Below, in pieces: positions 11,104 to 21,007 of a DNA stretch of 64,000 nt; positions within the stretch are counted from its first letter, which is position 1; each line of letters starts with the position of its first letter. Below the pieces are notes generated by a model. The model did no database searches and was not told the DNA's origin. It saw only the letters and a list, made by a program, of their open reading frames with translations. The DNA lies in contig JAQFVV010000031.1 in assembly GCA_028023455.1 (NCBI GenBank), positions 6,180,926-6,244,925 of the forward strand, written 5' to 3'. Made by a program: the position numbers and the translations under genes. Source of the DNA: Epiperipatus broadwayi. Taxonomy: Eukaryota; Onychophora; Udeonychophora; Euonychophora; Peripatidae.

Positions 11104-12098
11104 CATATGATAATTTATGTCATGTATCATTAATTATTTTGCTTAAAATTCTGATAATCCAGTATAACATATCACATCTTGTAATATACCATCATTACAA
11201 ACATTCAGACAATTTTCTCGTATTTTCTCTTTTTATTTATAGTCTCTATATGAATCTTCACATATATTTTTTTTAATCATATATATATATATAATTATTT
11301 ATCTTTTCAAATATAACGTGATAACTATTTTTTATAACATTTTTTTTTTCACATTATTGCACACATATTGATTTAAAGCAATTATAATTATTTTTCATGT
11401 TTTTTTTTTTGTTTTTTTTTTAATTATATGTTTTCAAAAATTAAAAAAATATATATATAATTAAAATATTATTTAATTAAAAAATAATGATTATTTATAT
11501 AATAAATAGGATTCCAGAAGTTAAAAAAATAATCTTACAGTAGTTGATCAAATTTTATCCATAAAAATTAGTGAGGTTAATTTAAAAATTGCATGGAGTC
11601 ATAATAAGTTTCAAAATAAAAACCTCCAATATTCTTTAAAAATATTATTGCATTAATTAAAATATACATATAATACTGTTTTAACAACTTAAAAACTGAA
11701 GTTATTTTTTAGATTAATTTGCATCCAGAAACAGTAGATATTTAATATCTGGATTTTTATTTTATTTTACCAACAACAGAAATTATTTTTACTAGTATTA
11801 AAATGATCCGTTTATTAAATAAAATTACAACTTCATATACATGTAATTACTATTACAATAATGTTAGATGTACCCAAAATATAACAAAAACAATGAGGTC
11901 TATGGAGAAAATTCTTTCATTATATATACATAGAGAAGTGCCTGTAATATGAGATAATTGAAAAGGTAAAGAACACATCTTCATGACAGACAAGACAAAA
12001 AAATAATATTTAGTGCAATTACCGCATGGAATAACCTCAAAATAATAATAATATGAAATCATTTATCCGTGAAAATATTAAAATTAACATATATATAT
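11104..12098. other. AT-rich DNA, nothing recognised
   Basis: T-runs, A-runs and short TA runs dominate. The minus open frame at 11853-12062 (69 codons) has a hydrophobic, tyrosine-rich composition typical of chance frames in AT-rich DNA. Confidence 0.4.
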
Positions 12099-13083
12099 TG
12101 TACCCTTTTCGTTAGGTCCAAATGAATTCATTTAGTCAATTTAAAAAAAAAAATTAAATCAAGGATATATTTTAATTGGTATGACTAATGTGTAATATTG
12201 ACAATGTTTTTAAAAGCTTTGTTATAGTAAAATGAGAGTATTAAATGCATAAAACTATACTAATATATTAAAAATCATCAAGTAAAGCTAAATGGTGTAA
12301 TTTTGTATGGTTGGGAAAACTGGCCATAGTAAAATAATATATTAAAAGTCTTCTTAAATAAGTGATAAATGCTAAATTTAAAGTAATAACTTAAAATTAA
12401 ATAAACTAGTGTATTGTGAAATAAAAATTATACTTAATAGTTGTATTATAAATTATTTATTTAAAATGTAATATTTTGTGGGGACAAATGTGTTTAGTTT
12501 AATAGTATCAAAATTATTATTCTAAATTCTATTGTTATATTATTATTCTTTAATATATATATATTTGCAAGTAAACATTTATTTTTGTTAGTAGACAGTA
12601 ATTAAAAAAATTGATACACATTGTCTGATTTTAATGGTCATGTGACATAAATATTCATACTTGTGTCCTTGCAAGTTTTTCTAATAGTTTCAAAATTGCT
12701 TTAGAATTGTACTATAAAATTGAAAACATTTGTTGGTTACCAGACAAGATAAAAAAAGATAAAAAATTAGCTATTATAAAATATTTAATTAGTTTTTTAA
12801 AATGAATGTAGTTAATAAAAATAGATTTTTAAAAAACAGATTAAAAATGAAGATTGGATAAATTAATGAAATATTATTTTTAAAATGCTATTTTAAAATA
12901 TTTAGTTGGTATAAATAAAAATGTGAAATTAGTTTAGAATTAAATAATATAAGATCTAATATTTTAAAAAGGATGAGTCACAAATTTTAATTTTAATTTT
13001 AATTGTGCAATCATCTTGGTTATATGTAAATTAGATCACCAGCTAAAGATTTAATAGCCAATTAAATGCTCAGTTCAATTTAC

Positions 13084-13090
13084 TATAAAA
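13084..13090 (+). promoter_or_regulatory. TATA box of long repeat family X
   Basis: TATAAAA followed by GCCGATG, with CCAAT at about 13051. The second copy has the same arrangement (CCAAT at about 53790, TATAAAA at 53816 followed by ACCGAGG). Conservation between diverged copies supports a real core promoter on the plus strand. Confidence 0.5.
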
Positions 13091-15675
13091 GCCGATGTCA
13101 TTTGTTTCTGTGTGCTTTAATAAGTCAATTGTGCTTTAAACAGTCAGTTCTAAACTATAATAATTCAAATCAATTGTGTACTTTTAAACAGCTCTCTTAA
13201 TAATGTATTATTTGTAAAATATTAAAGTATTGGATAGTGTATTAATTGGAATTATTTTTAAAGAAGAGAGTATTAAAAATTATAAGTTTATTAAGTTAAA
13301 ATCATGCATTGTTAAAACAAGAAAGATTCCCTGCCAAATAGTCTATTAAAACTTAATCTAGCATTGCAATAACTATGAAATGCATACCAAAAATAATTAT
13401 ATATTTGTGGAAAGAATGGATGGAGGTACAGATATTAAGTGAAAATATATTTCTAAAAATATTAATGGAGAAAATATAATATTGGTTATATTAATATCTC
13501 AGACATTGTTGGGAGAATTATACAGAAAAGTTGGTGGGAAATTTAATGTAGATGCATTTTATTGTGAGAAAAGATAGCTATATCTGAAAAATGCTAAGTT
13601 ATATGGTAAAACTTTAATTTTCAATATTTTGAAAATATTTGTTTTTTTTTAAAGAGTTGCAGTAAATGTTTTAAAGAAAATATTCTTTTAAGAATTTATT
13701 ATGAACTTTTATTTAAAATGATGGAGAGATAAAAATTGATATTACTGCAAATATATTTTATATGACAAGCTGTTACAATTAAAGAAGACTGCAGTTATTT
13801 AATAATATAAAAAAAATGATTTTGGAAAATTATTACCTGGAAAAGAAAAATCCCTGGGTAATTAGAATTATCCTGACAAAATAACTTTATGCTAACTTTA
13901 TTAAATTATTAAATGTGAATTTTAATGAAACAAAAGTGTGAAATTTTCGTATGAATACGCCTGAATCCATGTAGCTGTGACATATGCATAAAAAGCTCAA
14001 TACAGGATCCTATGGAATGGGAAAAACTCCAGAGAATTATTTTATAACTTCCCAGTGATATATCAATTTAATAATCATTATCCTGAAAGCTATAAACAAT
14101 GGACTATAAGTTTTATGAACTTTCATCAAAGGATTAATGATTACTTTTATAAATAATTTCAGATTTAAGAGTTGACTTGATTTTTTTGTGTGCATTATCA
14201 TTTATGAATATGCTGCACCAAGAAAAAAACTCTGTGTTTTGTTCTCAAGTGTTAGGCAGTGATTGTCATAGTAACAAACATCAGTAGCAAGCATCTATAA
14301 GGACTGATAATGAAAATATTAAAAGAAAAAAGAACTTTTTTAAAAAAAATTACTTTATAATGGATTGGAGTTTTTGTGTAAATATGGTTTTAATTATTTT
14401 TATGTACTACTAATATTTTTTATTATTATTATTATTATTGTAGGCAGGAAATTACATACAAAATATCTACTAACATAGTATAATAATTATCGTAAAAAAT
14501 ATTTAACTTTCTGTAAAAGTTTTTTTTTTTATAAATATTTTTTTTAGTATGATAGTTTTTGCTGAATAAATGCTATTAGTATTTAATATTTTTATGAAAT
14601 GTGGACCAGAAAATGTCTAAAATGACCAACTAGCAATTTGTCACTATGGATAAAATTTATAAAATATTAAATCTTACATGATGAATTCATTTTTCTTTTC
14701 TTTTGATTGCTTGGAATATTTTATAGTATTATATGTGTGAATGCATTAAACACACATAGAACTTATAATTATTATTGTAAAATATAATTTAGTGGTTTTT
14801 TTTAAAAAAGATTTGCATACTTTTCTTTTATATTACTAATGTAATATGATTCAATGATGAAAATAACTTATATGATTCTTTAGTAAATGAACCCTATTAT
14901 TTTAAAAATGTTTAAAGTAATGATTTAATGCATTGATTCAAAATCATTTGTATTTCTATTGATGAATTTTGAAAGTGAAACAACCTTTTCTTGTTGAATA
15001 GTTCTAGATTGTTGAATTCGTATGTGAATCTTGTTTTTTGTTTTAGAAATATGTTTGATAATTTTGGCGATGTAAATTGATAAATCTATTATGAAATTTT
15101 AAAGTGGTAGTGACCTTGGGAGTATGAAAAAAAACAAAGGGATGCTTATATGTAGGATTTATGAGAAAAAGAAAGAAATTTTATTATCTTAGTATATTAT
15201 GCAGATACAGATAAGGAAGCCCTGTAACTTGTATATTTCCATGGGCAGTGTTTCCTTAGTATTGAGTATTAATGTTCCAAAGAACTGAATAAATAGCTTG
15301 CACATTATTTTATAGGGGAGATTATTAGACAGAGAAATTGTGCCTCTTTTCTTTATATGCACAGTTGTCATGTTGATTATCTTATATGTTTATGCTATTG
15401 AGTTAATACTCTAATTAGTTCTTCATAACTACTCATCTTATTGCTATCATAATTTGTAAAGTTATCGCATAGTACAGAACGGTATTTTGAAGGATAATAA
15501 TAAATAATTTTGGGAATTGTAGGATTGTTATTTTTGAAATATGATAAGATAGGTTTCTTTTTTTTTTTACTTTGATTTATGTTGAGATCAAATACAAATG
15601 AATTTGAAAGTAAACTCAAACTATAAAGATAAAGAATCATAAATAGTTCTGTATTTTATTAAAACTATTTTTTGT

Positions 15676-15685
15676 AGAAAATATA
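15676..15685. repeat. target-site duplication, left copy (RTE insertion)
   Basis: AGAAAATATA here is repeated exactly at 18896-18905, on the other side of the LINE. It marks the limits of the insertion. Confidence 0.85.
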
Positions 15686-15719
15686 CCATCATCATCATCA
15701 TCATCAACCATTATCAATC

Positions 15720-16270
15720 CACTGCAGAATGAAGGTCTCTCCAAATTTAATCCATCTTCACCGATCTTTAGCTTCTCTTCTCCACAACACCCCTGCACAT
15801 TTTCTTATTTCATCCATCTATCTCACATGTGGTCTCTTTCTGGTTCTTTTACAATTTCTTGGAATCCAGTTTAAAATTTCAATTGTCCATCTATTATCAT
15901 CTCTTCTAGCAATATGTCCATCCCAACTTCATTTCAATCTTTTAATTTTTTCAATAAGGTCAGTAACACCTGTTTGTTGTCTTACCCATACATTGAGTTT
16001 TCAATCTCTTCTTGTTACACCCGACATACATCTCTCCATACTCCTTTGAGTGGTGTGAAGTCTCTGTATTGCTCTTCTATTAAGTGTCCAAGTCTCAGAT
16101 CCATAAGTAAGAACTGGTAAAACACATTTGTTAAAAACCATCCTTTTCAAACACATAGGCATATTTCCTTTTAGTATCAAGTTATTTCTACCAAAAGCAC
16201 TCCAACCAAGTTTAATTCTATGATTAATTTCCTCCATTATTGTTTCCATCTGTATTAATAATCTGACCAA
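15720..16270 (-). pseudogene. RTE reverse transcriptase C-terminal part (frameshifted)
   Basis: Minus-strand continuation of the reverse transcriptase after a one-base frameshift near 16250. Residues such as EEINHRIKLGWSAFG, LTYGSETWTL and RLHTTQRSMER are the usual thumb and C-terminal motifs of RTE-type proteins. A further piece toward 15830-15960 continues with SWDGHIARR and RWTIEILNW, where a TGA replaces the expected tryptophan codon before SWDGH. Broken and non-functional. Confidence 0.85.
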
Positions 16271-18083
16271 AGTATTTGTAACTGTTAACTTCTTCTAATT
16301 CTTCATAATCAATCTTTATTTTCATATTTTGAGCAAATCGATTAAACATTACTTTAGTCTTTTTAACATTTATCTTTAGTCCTACTTTTCTACTTTCATC
16401 TGCTAACTCCTGCAACATTTCCTGCAGCTCTGAAGCATTATTTTCAAAAACAACTACATCATCTGCGAAATCTAAATGACTTAAATACTCTCCATTTACT
16501 TTCACTCCTTTAGTTTCCCATTTTAATCCACAAAATACTTCTTGCAGCACTGCTGTAAAGAGTTTTGGAGATATGGAGTCACCTTGTCTTACACCTTTCT
16601 CAATGTTGATTTTTCCAGTATCATTATGTAATCTAATTGTTGCTGTTGCATTTTTATAAATATTCTTTAAAATATGACAATATCCTGGATCTATACCTTG
16701 ATGATCCAATGCTTTAATCACTGAAGAAATGTGTATAGAATCGAATGCCTTTTCATAATCTACAAATCCAAAACATAATGACAACTCATATTTGTTTGTC
16801 CTTTCTATGACTTCTCTCAATACCTGGATATGATCTATTGTACTAAAACCACTTTTAAATCCAGCTTGCTCTCTTGGTTGGTGGAAATCCAAAGTTCTCT
16901 GTAGACGAGTTGTAATTATTTTGGTAAAAATTTTATATAAATCTGATAAAAGGCTGATAGGTCTGTAACTTCTAATATCTTCTTTATCACCTTTTTTAAA
17001 TATTAATATTATTACTGCATTTTTCCAATCTTCTGGTACATCTTTATCATTTAGACATTTGGTATATAACTTTGCTAAAATTGTTTCTATTTCTTCACCT
17101 GCTTCTTTTAATATATCAATTATAATTCCATCATTTCTTGGAGTCTTTCCTTTCTTCATACACTTAATTGCATGTCTCACTTCTTCATTTAAAATTCTGA
17201 GCAATTCGGAAGATGTAATAGATATAGGAGGTACTTGCTCTTTATTACTATATAATTCTTGATAAAAATCTTCTACCAATTTCATGATGTCATCTCTCTT
17301 TTTAGTAATAATTCCATCTTTTTTTCTTCCTGCAGATATAAATTTCCTACCAATACTAAAATATTGTTTAACATTTTTGAGACTTTTATTTTCTTCTACA
17401 GCTTTCCTTGCTATTTCACAGTTATACTTTCTTATATCATTTTCAACTCTTTTCCATACCATTTTACAAAATTCGAGATATTCAATTCTTTTTAATACAT
17501 CATTTTTGTATATCTTTATATGCCTTCTTTTCTTCATAAATTCTCTAGTCTCAGTAGAAATTTTATTAGTCAATTGCTGATTTTTTCTACCAGCTATGTT
17601 TGTTGCAGTTTTTAAGAGTGTATCAGTTATTTTCATATTAATTTCATTCAAATCTGAATCATGTTCAAAATCTCCTAACACTTGAAACCTATTTGTAAGT
17701 TCTAATTTAAATTCATTAGAATGTTTCTGAAGATTAGGAATATCAACTGTAAATATTGTTTTTCTTAATAATTTTTGTCTCTCTAGTTTTACATTAACAC
17801 GTAACTTACACCTTACTAATCGATGATCACTTCCTGTGTTAAATTTATTAAGAGCATTACAATCTTGAAATATGTATTTTCTGTTAGTCAAAATATAATC
17901 CAATTCTGCTGTACCTTCATTTGGATGCTTCCATGTCCATTTCCTTTTAACATTTTACTCAAAAAATGAATTCATAATATAAAGTTTTTTTTTTTCTGCA
18001 AACTCCACAAGTCTATGTCCTCTTTCATTTCTATTACCATAACCAAACTTACCTACAGCAATTTCATCTTTCATTTGTCTTGA
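16224..18083 (-). pseudogene. RTE endonuclease C-terminal part plus reverse transcriptase
   Basis: Would encode target-primed reverse transcription. From 18083 leftward: endonuclease segment GKFGYGNRNERGHRL, then an in-frame TAA (17955-17957) where a sense codon is expected, then KRKWTWKHPNEGTAELDYIL and the catalytic SDHR motif (about 17815-17836). The reverse transcriptase follows: SYRPISLLSDLYKIF, VDYEKAFDS (palm motif A, about 16745-16770), GVRQGDSISP, and FADD (catalytic motif C, about 16449-16469). The frame runs to 16224, where a one-base indel breaks it. Apart from the single stop and the frameshift the frame is long and well preserved, so the insertion is fairly young. Confidence 0.9.
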
Positions 18084-18344
18084 AGGCCTTAAAGGAACCG
18101 AGCAGGGCAAGTTCCTAATGTCCACTCCATACGTTCTTGTCGTTGCAGCTGTTATTACTATGTGATTATTAATATAGTATACGAACATGGATGGGCTGCT
18201 CACCAACATGCATTAGCCAGCATGGTGAGTTTATTGGCTTTTTACCTCTGAGTTTAAGATCAAGAAACACCATGGTCTTTCTTCTCAGTGCCTGATAAAT
18301 GTTTGTGTAAATGATAAATATTTTTCCAATACATATATACAATT
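18084..18344 (+). other. inverted 5' leader of the RTE LINE
   Basis: Plus-oriented, relatively GC-rich sequence between the internal inversion junction (about 18083) and the endonuclease start. It reads continuously into the inverted endonuclease and so is probably the LINE 5' untranslated region, truncated at its 5' end at the junction. The open frame on the minus strand to 18209 crosses the junction and is fortuitous. Confidence 0.55.
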
Positions 18345-18895
18345 ATGACAGACAAAAATAAAGCATGGTCCTTATTCTCAGGAGGCTGTAAAGTCACCAA
18401 CCAAGGCAGCGGTTGGTGGCCAAAGGTGGAGGGTGCTAAGAATCCCCTGATTGCGGACCTAGGCTGCCATTTGATGATGACTTTTTATTTAGGTACTTAC
18501 AACTGCAGATCACTTTCAAGTGAAGGAAGATTGCAAGAATTAGAAGAAGAACTGTCTTATATTAAATGGGACATTATTGGACTTTGTGAAGTTAGAAGAA
18601 AAGGAGAAGAAACAATTGATTTAAAAAGTGGACATATACTCTATTATAAAGGCACACATATTGGAAATACAAGTGGAGTAGGATTCATTATAAATAAAAA
18701 GTGGAAGAACAATATTGATGGTGTATCGGACAGAGTGGCAAGATTAGTTATACAACTTAATAGCAGATACCAAATGCAGATAATTCAGGTTTATGTCCCA
18801 ACAAGTTCTCATAGTAATGAAGTAGTAGAAGATTTTTATATGGATGTACAAAAGGCTTTTGATCAGAGTAAACAACTTTTTAAAATTGTTATGGG
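18345..18895 (+). pseudogene. RTE endonuclease N-terminal part (inverted segment)
   Basis: Apurinic-type endonuclease domain of the LINE, on the strand opposite to the reverse transcriptase. Motifs: LGTYNCRSLSSEGRLQ at about residues 49-64 counted from the ATG at 18345, WDIIGLCEVRRKGEE with the catalytic glutamate, GVGFIINKKW, and VYVPTSSHS. The sequence stops at IVMG, just before the expected catalytic Asp/Asn motif, exactly where the right target duplication begins; the next two codons come from target DNA. This protein family is often labelled craniofacial development protein 2-like in invertebrate annotations. It is not a host gene. Confidence 0.9.
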
Positions 18896-18905
18896 AGAAA
18901 ATATA
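18896..18905. repeat. target-site duplication, right copy (RTE insertion)
   Basis: AGAAAATATA, identical to 15676-15685, immediately after the last endonuclease codon of the inverted segment. Confidence 0.85.
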
Positions 18906-19237
18906 TAAGTGATAATAAATTATTCACGAGACTTTTTGAATATTTTTTGAATATTCTAATTAATTATACATGTAATGCATATTTTTAAAAAATAATACAT
19001 CCAGAGAAATAACATAAAATAGAACAAGTACTTTTTTTGTAAATATTATTTTTATGTTTAGAACACGCATAAACACACACATAGGAATTTTTTATTAAAA
19101 TAATGCCAAGCAAGATGTATAAAGTATGTTAATCATATTATTTTATCAAGTCCATTTTTTTATTATTTAACGAACTAAAATAAATATTTTTTTAATAATG
19201 TCAGCGCTATCATAATAAAAGTTGTTCAGCAGTTTAT

Positions 19238-19249
19238 GTTACATGTTTT
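19238..19249. repeat. target-site duplication, left copy (fold-back insertion)
   Basis: GTTACATGTTTT here is repeated exactly at 19784-19795 and defines the limits of the fold-back between them. Confidence 0.75.
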
Positions 19250-19783
19250 AATTCAAATCTAACACGAAAACTTTGCGTGCAAATAAAAATACTTGTAAAA
19301 ATAATATAGGCACTATTGCACCTGAACGCAAAGCTATTTTATACTTAAAACAAAATAAAATAATACTATTCTGTGAGCGCTTTCAAGAGACGTACTCTCA
19401 TCTTTATAGCTCTTAGTGAATTAATTATATGCAATTATGCAAAGTTCAAGGTTAATTGCTCCATTTTCTTGATATTGTGAAACATGTGTCCTTGCGGTTG
19501 ATAACGTTGCAATCTATCGATATGAAGTAGGCCTCCACTTTTCTTTTCAAATCGTGCCTTTCTTTGCAGACCAGGCTGACATCAACCGCAAGGATACATG
19601 TTTCACAATATCAAAAAAATGGAGCAATTAACCTTGAACTTAGCATAATTGCATATAATTAATTTACTTAGAGCTATGAAGATGAGTGCATGTCTCTTGA
19701 AAGCGCTCGCAGAATAGTATAATTTTATTTTGTTTTAAGTATAAAATAGCTTTGCGTTCAGGTGCAATAGCGCCTATATTATT
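19250..19783. mobile_element. 534-bp fold-back with 12-bp target duplication
   Basis: Two arms of about 203 bp (19300-19502 and 19581-19783) are near-perfect reverse complements around a 78-bp spacer. A 50-bp tail (19250-19299) lies outside the left arm only, so the element is asymmetric. A 12-bp duplication (GTTACATGTTTT) flanks it, the kind of variable long duplication left by retrotransposition rather than by a cut-and-paste transposase. No coding frame and no hammerhead core were seen. It sits inside the long family X repeat. Confidence 0.8.
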
Positions 19784-20983
19784 GTTACATGTTTTGTATA
19801 TGCTTACAGAAAACATTGTAATACAAGTCAATTGGTAGATAATATATTTTAAGCTATAATTGTATACATAATTATTATTAGTAATATTATTATGATTATT
19901 ATAAAGAAATATGAAAAGTTATAAGTCGGAGTAAAGGCTTACGTACTTGTAGATTTTATTATTTTATTTTTTATTTTGAAATGAAGAAGTATGTAATTTA
20001 CCTAAGATGTAATTGTAAATAGTGTACATCGTTATTTTTGTTAAAACGTTTTATAATAAAATTTTGTTAAACTTGTTTTATAAAGCTCAGTGTTGTGTTG
20101 ATTATTCACACTAAATATATATGATCTCCGTATATATAAACCAAACATAATATTTGCACAGTATGGATATGATTATTTACTTAAGAAGTGATAGTGTGTT
20201 CTTAATATAATTTATTTGAGAAGTTTTCATTTTACATTATCATTATCATTATGGTCATAAATTAATTATATAATTTATTGTATAGAATTATAATATTATT
20301 CGTTGCCACATTCTCAGATTATCAGATTATATTACATTCTATTTAAGATGCCACATGAAAGCTAAAAGATTATACTATATTATTTATTATTGTTATTGCT
20401 ATTATACTTCCATAACATTAACATTGATAATTATAAATTGAAGATGATTATTATTATTATTTGTTATTATTATTAGTTAGGTGTAGTTGAGGGTGATATA
20501 AAATCCCTTATCATACTTGACTACAGAATATTATAAGTTGAGTAGAATTAGTTTAAAGAACCTGAGATTATTATAGTCATATTATTTTGAATAAAGAGAT
20601 TAGGAATTATTTAATAGCATTATATTTAATTGATTATTGTTTTAAAATCGTAATAATGCTATGGATTTATTATTATTTGAGATAATAGAAGGGGATAGTA
20701 TCCTTATGCCATTGAGGTTGTATACTGTGGGATATTGGCTCAATGTAATTCTTTACTACTTGTACTTCACTTCATTGTCTCATGATTTATTAATATTTTA
20801 TTTATTTAATTTTATAAAACTGAACCATTTTATTATTTCCTATTTAATTTGAGCTAGTTTAATAATAGACAGTACCATAGAATATCTTTATTATAGATTA
20901 TAAACCTTTTAACCGAGCATAACTATTTGTCTGATCTAGTCCTATTTTATTATTATTATATATTTCCTGGAAGTGAGGGTACA

Positions 20984-21007
20984 ATATATATATATATATA
21001 TATATAT
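20984..21007. repeat. TA microsatellite
   Basis: A run of TA dinucleotides at the right border of the long TG...CA repeat, immediately followed by TTGTAATGG. Confidence 0.9.

Larger units (their letters stand above)
15686..18895 (-). mobile_element. RTE-clade LINE with 5' inversion (twin-primed), 3210 bp
   Basis: Non-LTR retrotransposon inserted in minus orientation. Its 3' end is at the left: a short (GAT)n-type tail (ATC repeats, about 15688-15706 on plus) adjoins the left target duplication. Reading the minus strand upstream gives the reverse transcriptase and the C-terminal part of the endonuclease up to about 18083. The endonuclease N-terminal part and its leader then lie in the opposite (plus) orientation from about 18084 to 18895. 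The two parts together cover the endonuclease almost without gap, and exact 10-bp duplications flank the whole. It is inserted inside a long family X repeat and carries several disabling mutations. Confidence 0.9.
12099..20983 (+). mobile_element. long TG...CA repeat, family X, copy 1 (interrupted)
   Basis: The element starts TGTACCC directly after TATAT and ends GGGTACA directly before ATATA: an inverted 7-bp terminus with 5'-TG...CA-3' polarity and a TA-type flank. It shares ordered landmarks with 52844-57194: ATGGTTGGGAAAACTGGCCAT without its last base at 12307, a CCAAT then TATAAAA pair near 13050-13090, AAATCCCTTATCAT at 20501, CTTATGCCATTGAG at 20703 and GGAAGTGAGGG at about 20969. Termini and promoter-like boxes suggest a very long LTR or a non-coding LTR element. 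About 8.9 kb, but roughly 5.1 kb without the RTE and fold-back insertions. No coding frame of its own is recognisable. Confidence 0.65.

Noticed and set aside
15688-15706. Short ATC repeats as a CRISPR or independent satellite
   Set aside because: It is the simple tail of the RTE LINE next to the target duplication.
15729-16120. Plus-strand open frames overlapping the LINE 3' end
   Set aside because: Antisense shadows of the minus-strand reverse transcriptase C-terminal part.
16224-17903. Bacterial group II intron reverse transcriptase
   Set aside because: Motif set with SDHR endonuclease and FADD in an AT-rich animal-type context fits an RTE LINE; no intron RNA domains present.
17955-18209. 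Minus-strand open frame as a separate small gene
   Set aside because: It joins the LINE endonuclease segment to antisense leader across the inversion junction; the first ~40 codons are fortuitous.
18345-18908. Host craniofacial development protein 2-like gene
   Set aside because: The endonuclease motifs, target duplications and adjoining reverse transcriptase show it is part of an RTE LINE; the last codons are target DNA.
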